A DNA stretch of 5,753 bases, taken from the NCBI GenBank assembly GCA_046566185.1, contig JBKHXE010000048.1, forward strand, positions 1-5,753, in the 5' to 3' direction. Below the pieces are notes generated by a model. It did not search any database. It saw only the letters and a list, made by a program, of their open reading frames with translations, and was not told where the DNA came from. Position numbers and translations under genes: made by a program. How positions within the stretch are numbered: position 1 is the stretch's first letter; the number at the start of each line of letters is the position of its first letter. The stretch comes from SCSIO-59966 sp046566185. Lineage in GTDB: Bacteria; Actinomycetota; Actinomycetes; Actinomycetales; SCSIO-59966. Below, piece after piece: positions 4,426 through 5,753 of this stretch.

Positions 4426-5753
4426 GTGCAGAAGATCCTCGACGCGATCATGTCCGGCGAGGCCACCAGTGAGGACTTCGCCGCGCTGGAGGTCCCCGAC
4501 CACTACCGGGGGGTGACCGTGCACGCCGACGAGGTCGGCATGTTCGAGGGTCTCCCGACGGCCGAGAAGGACCCGCGGCGCAGCCTGCACGTCGATGACG
4601 TGGCCACCCCCGAGCTCGGCCCGGGCGAGGCGATCGTGGCCGTGATGGCGAGCGCCATCAACTACAACACCGTCTGGACGTCGATCTTCGAGCCGGTGTC
4701 CACGTTCGGCTTCCTGCAGCGCTACGGGCGCACCTCGCCGCTCGCCAAGCGTCATGACCTGCCCTACCACGTGGTCGGCTCGGACCTCGCCGGTGTGGTG
4801 CTCCGGACCGGGCCGGGCGTGCACGCCTGGAAGGCCGGCGACGAGGTGGTCGCCCACTGCCTGTCCGTCGAGCTGGAGCGGCACGAGGGGCACGACGACA
4901 CCATGCTCGACCCCGAGCAGCGCATCTGGGGCTTCGAGACGAACTTCGGGGGGCTCGCGGAGCTGGCGCTGGTGAAGGCCAACCAGCTCATGCCCAAGCC
5001 CGCGCACCTCACCTGGGAGGAGGCGGCGTGCCCCGGCCTGGTGAACTCGACGGCGTACCGGCAGCTCATCTCCCGGCACGGCGCGGGTCTGAAGCTCGGT
5101 GACACGGTGCTCATCTGGGGCGCCTCGGGTGGCCTGGGCAGCTACGCCACGCAGATGGCGCTGGCCGCGGGAGCGACCCCGGTGTGCGTGGTGTCGAGCC
5201 CGGACAAGGCCGAGATCTGCCGCTCGATGGGTGCGGACCTCGTCATCGACCGCAAGGCCGAGGACTTCCGCTTCTGGAAGGACGAGACGACGCAGGACAC
5301 CACCGAGTGGAAGCGGTTCGGCGCGCGGATCCGCGAGCTCACCGGCGGCCGGGACGTCGACGTCGTCTTCGAGCACCCCGGCCGGGAGACGTTCGGCGCC
5401 AGCGTGTACGTCGCCCGGCGCGGCGGCACCATCGTCACCTGCGCATCGACGTCCGGCTTCTGGCACGAGTACGACAACCGGTACCTCTGGATGAACCTCA
5501 AGCGGATCGTCGGCTCGCACTTCGCGAACTACCGCGAGGCGTGGGAGGCCAACGACCTCATCGCGCGCGGGCTCATCCACCCGACGCTCTCGAGGAGCTA
5601 CCCCCTCGAGGAGACCGGCCAGGCCGCCTACGACGTCCAGCAGAACCTGCACCAGGGCAAGGTCGGCGTGCTGGCCCTCGCGCCGCGCGAGGGCCTGGGG
5701 GTGCGCGACCCGCAGACGCGAGCGCGTCACGAGGCGGCCATCAACCGCTTCCG
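4426..5753 (+). CDS. ccr: Crotonyl-CoA carboxylase/reductase, last few residues beyond window edge
   Basis: From GTG 4426, 442 codons are open to the right edge. The family is about 445-450 residues, so only a handful are missing. The enzyme is a medium-chain dehydrogenase/reductase that uses NADPH and CO2 to turn crotonyl-CoA into (2S)-ethylmalonyl-CoA, the key step of the ethylmalonyl-CoA pathway and a source of polyketide extender units. The NADPH loop is WGASGGLGSYA (231-241). The four residues reported to form the CO2 pocket in the Kitasatospora setae enzyme are all present at identical numbering: Asn81 (INYNT), Phe170 and Glu171 (GFET), and His365 (GSHFANY). Other signatures are the EPVSTFGFL segment (89-97) and PYHVVGSDLAGVV (113-125). 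It is therefore expected to carboxylate rather than only reduce. It is divergent from the lipoprotein/OmpA unit. In other actinomycetes ethylmalonyl-CoA mutase often follows, and that would be the first gene to look for past the right edge. Confidence 0.96.
   Translation, partial: MQKILDAIMSGEATSEDFAALEVPDHYRGVTVHADEVGMFEGLPTAEKDPRRSLHVDDVATPELGPGEAIVAVMASAINYNTVWTSIFEPVSTFGFLQRYGRTSPLAKRHDLPYHVVGSDLAGVVLRTGPGVHAWKAGDEVVAHCLSVELERHEGHDDTMLDPEQRIWGFETNFGGLAELALVKANQLMPKPAHLTWEEAACPGLVNSTAYRQLISRHGAGLKLGDTVLIWGASGGLGSYATQMALAAGATPVCVVSSPDKAEICRSMGADLVIDRKAEDFRFWKDETTQDTTEWKRFGARIRELTGGRDVDVVFEHPGRETFGASVYVARRGGTIVTCASTSGFWHEYDNRYLWMNLKRIVGSHFANYREAWEANDLIARGLIHPTLSRSYPLEETGQAAYDVQQNLHQGKVGVLALAPREGLGVRDPQTRARHEAAINRF

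Noticed and set aside
4354..5730. Minus-strand open frame of 458 codons opposite ccr
   Set aside because: Complement of a GC-rich gene. The plus-strand frame encodes an unmistakable Ccr protein.

Overview
The window is about 5.7 kb of very GC-rich DNA, densely coded, with GTG and TTG starts and strong third-position GC bias. This points to a high-GC Gram-positive actinomycete (Actinomycetota). The protein sequences look actinobacterial, but I cannot name a genus. I see seven protein genes, two of them cut by the window edges. I find no RNA genes, mobile elements or CRISPR.

Layout from left to right. On the minus strand, a likely three-gene operon is transcribed leftward: an acetyl-CoA C-acetyltransferase (thiolase, 2437-1241), the acyl-CoA mutase chaperone GTPase MeaB (1237-275), and an MTH1187-type thiamine-binding protein (245 to the left edge). 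A 122-bp divergent promoter region separates this operon from a methylmalonyl/ethylmalonyl-CoA epimerase on the plus strand (2560-2997), which looks leaderless. Convergent to the epimerase, with only 3 bp between stop codons, is a two-gene envelope unit on the minus strand. It consists of a lipoprotein (4223-3582) and an OmpA-domain peptidoglycan-binding protein (3585-3001), joined by a 4-bp GTGA overlap. A 202-bp divergent spacer then leads to crotonyl-CoA carboxylase/reductase (Ccr) on the plus strand, starting at 4426 and cut by the right edge within a few residues of its expected end.

The metabolic genes fit one theme, the ethylmalonyl-CoA / methylmalonyl-CoA branch of acyl-CoA metabolism. 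Thiolase makes acetoacetyl-CoA, and Ccr reductively carboxylates crotonyl-CoA to ethylmalonyl-CoA. The epimerase interconverts the (2R) and (2S) forms of ethylmalonyl- and methylmalonyl-CoA, and MeaB protects and reloads the B12-dependent mutase that acts next. The mutase itself (Ecm/MeaA, Mcm or Icm) is not in the window. The pathway could serve acetate/C2 assimilation or supply extender units for polyketides; the sequence does not decide between them. The lipoprotein/OmpA pair between epimerase and Ccr is the least explained part.

Nothing here is clearly a new system. The points most worth checking are the lipoprotein/OmpA pair, the in-frame thiolase-MeaB junction with one sense codon between stop and TTG start, the Gln at a usual His metal-ligand position in the epimerase, and the leaderless epimerase promoter.
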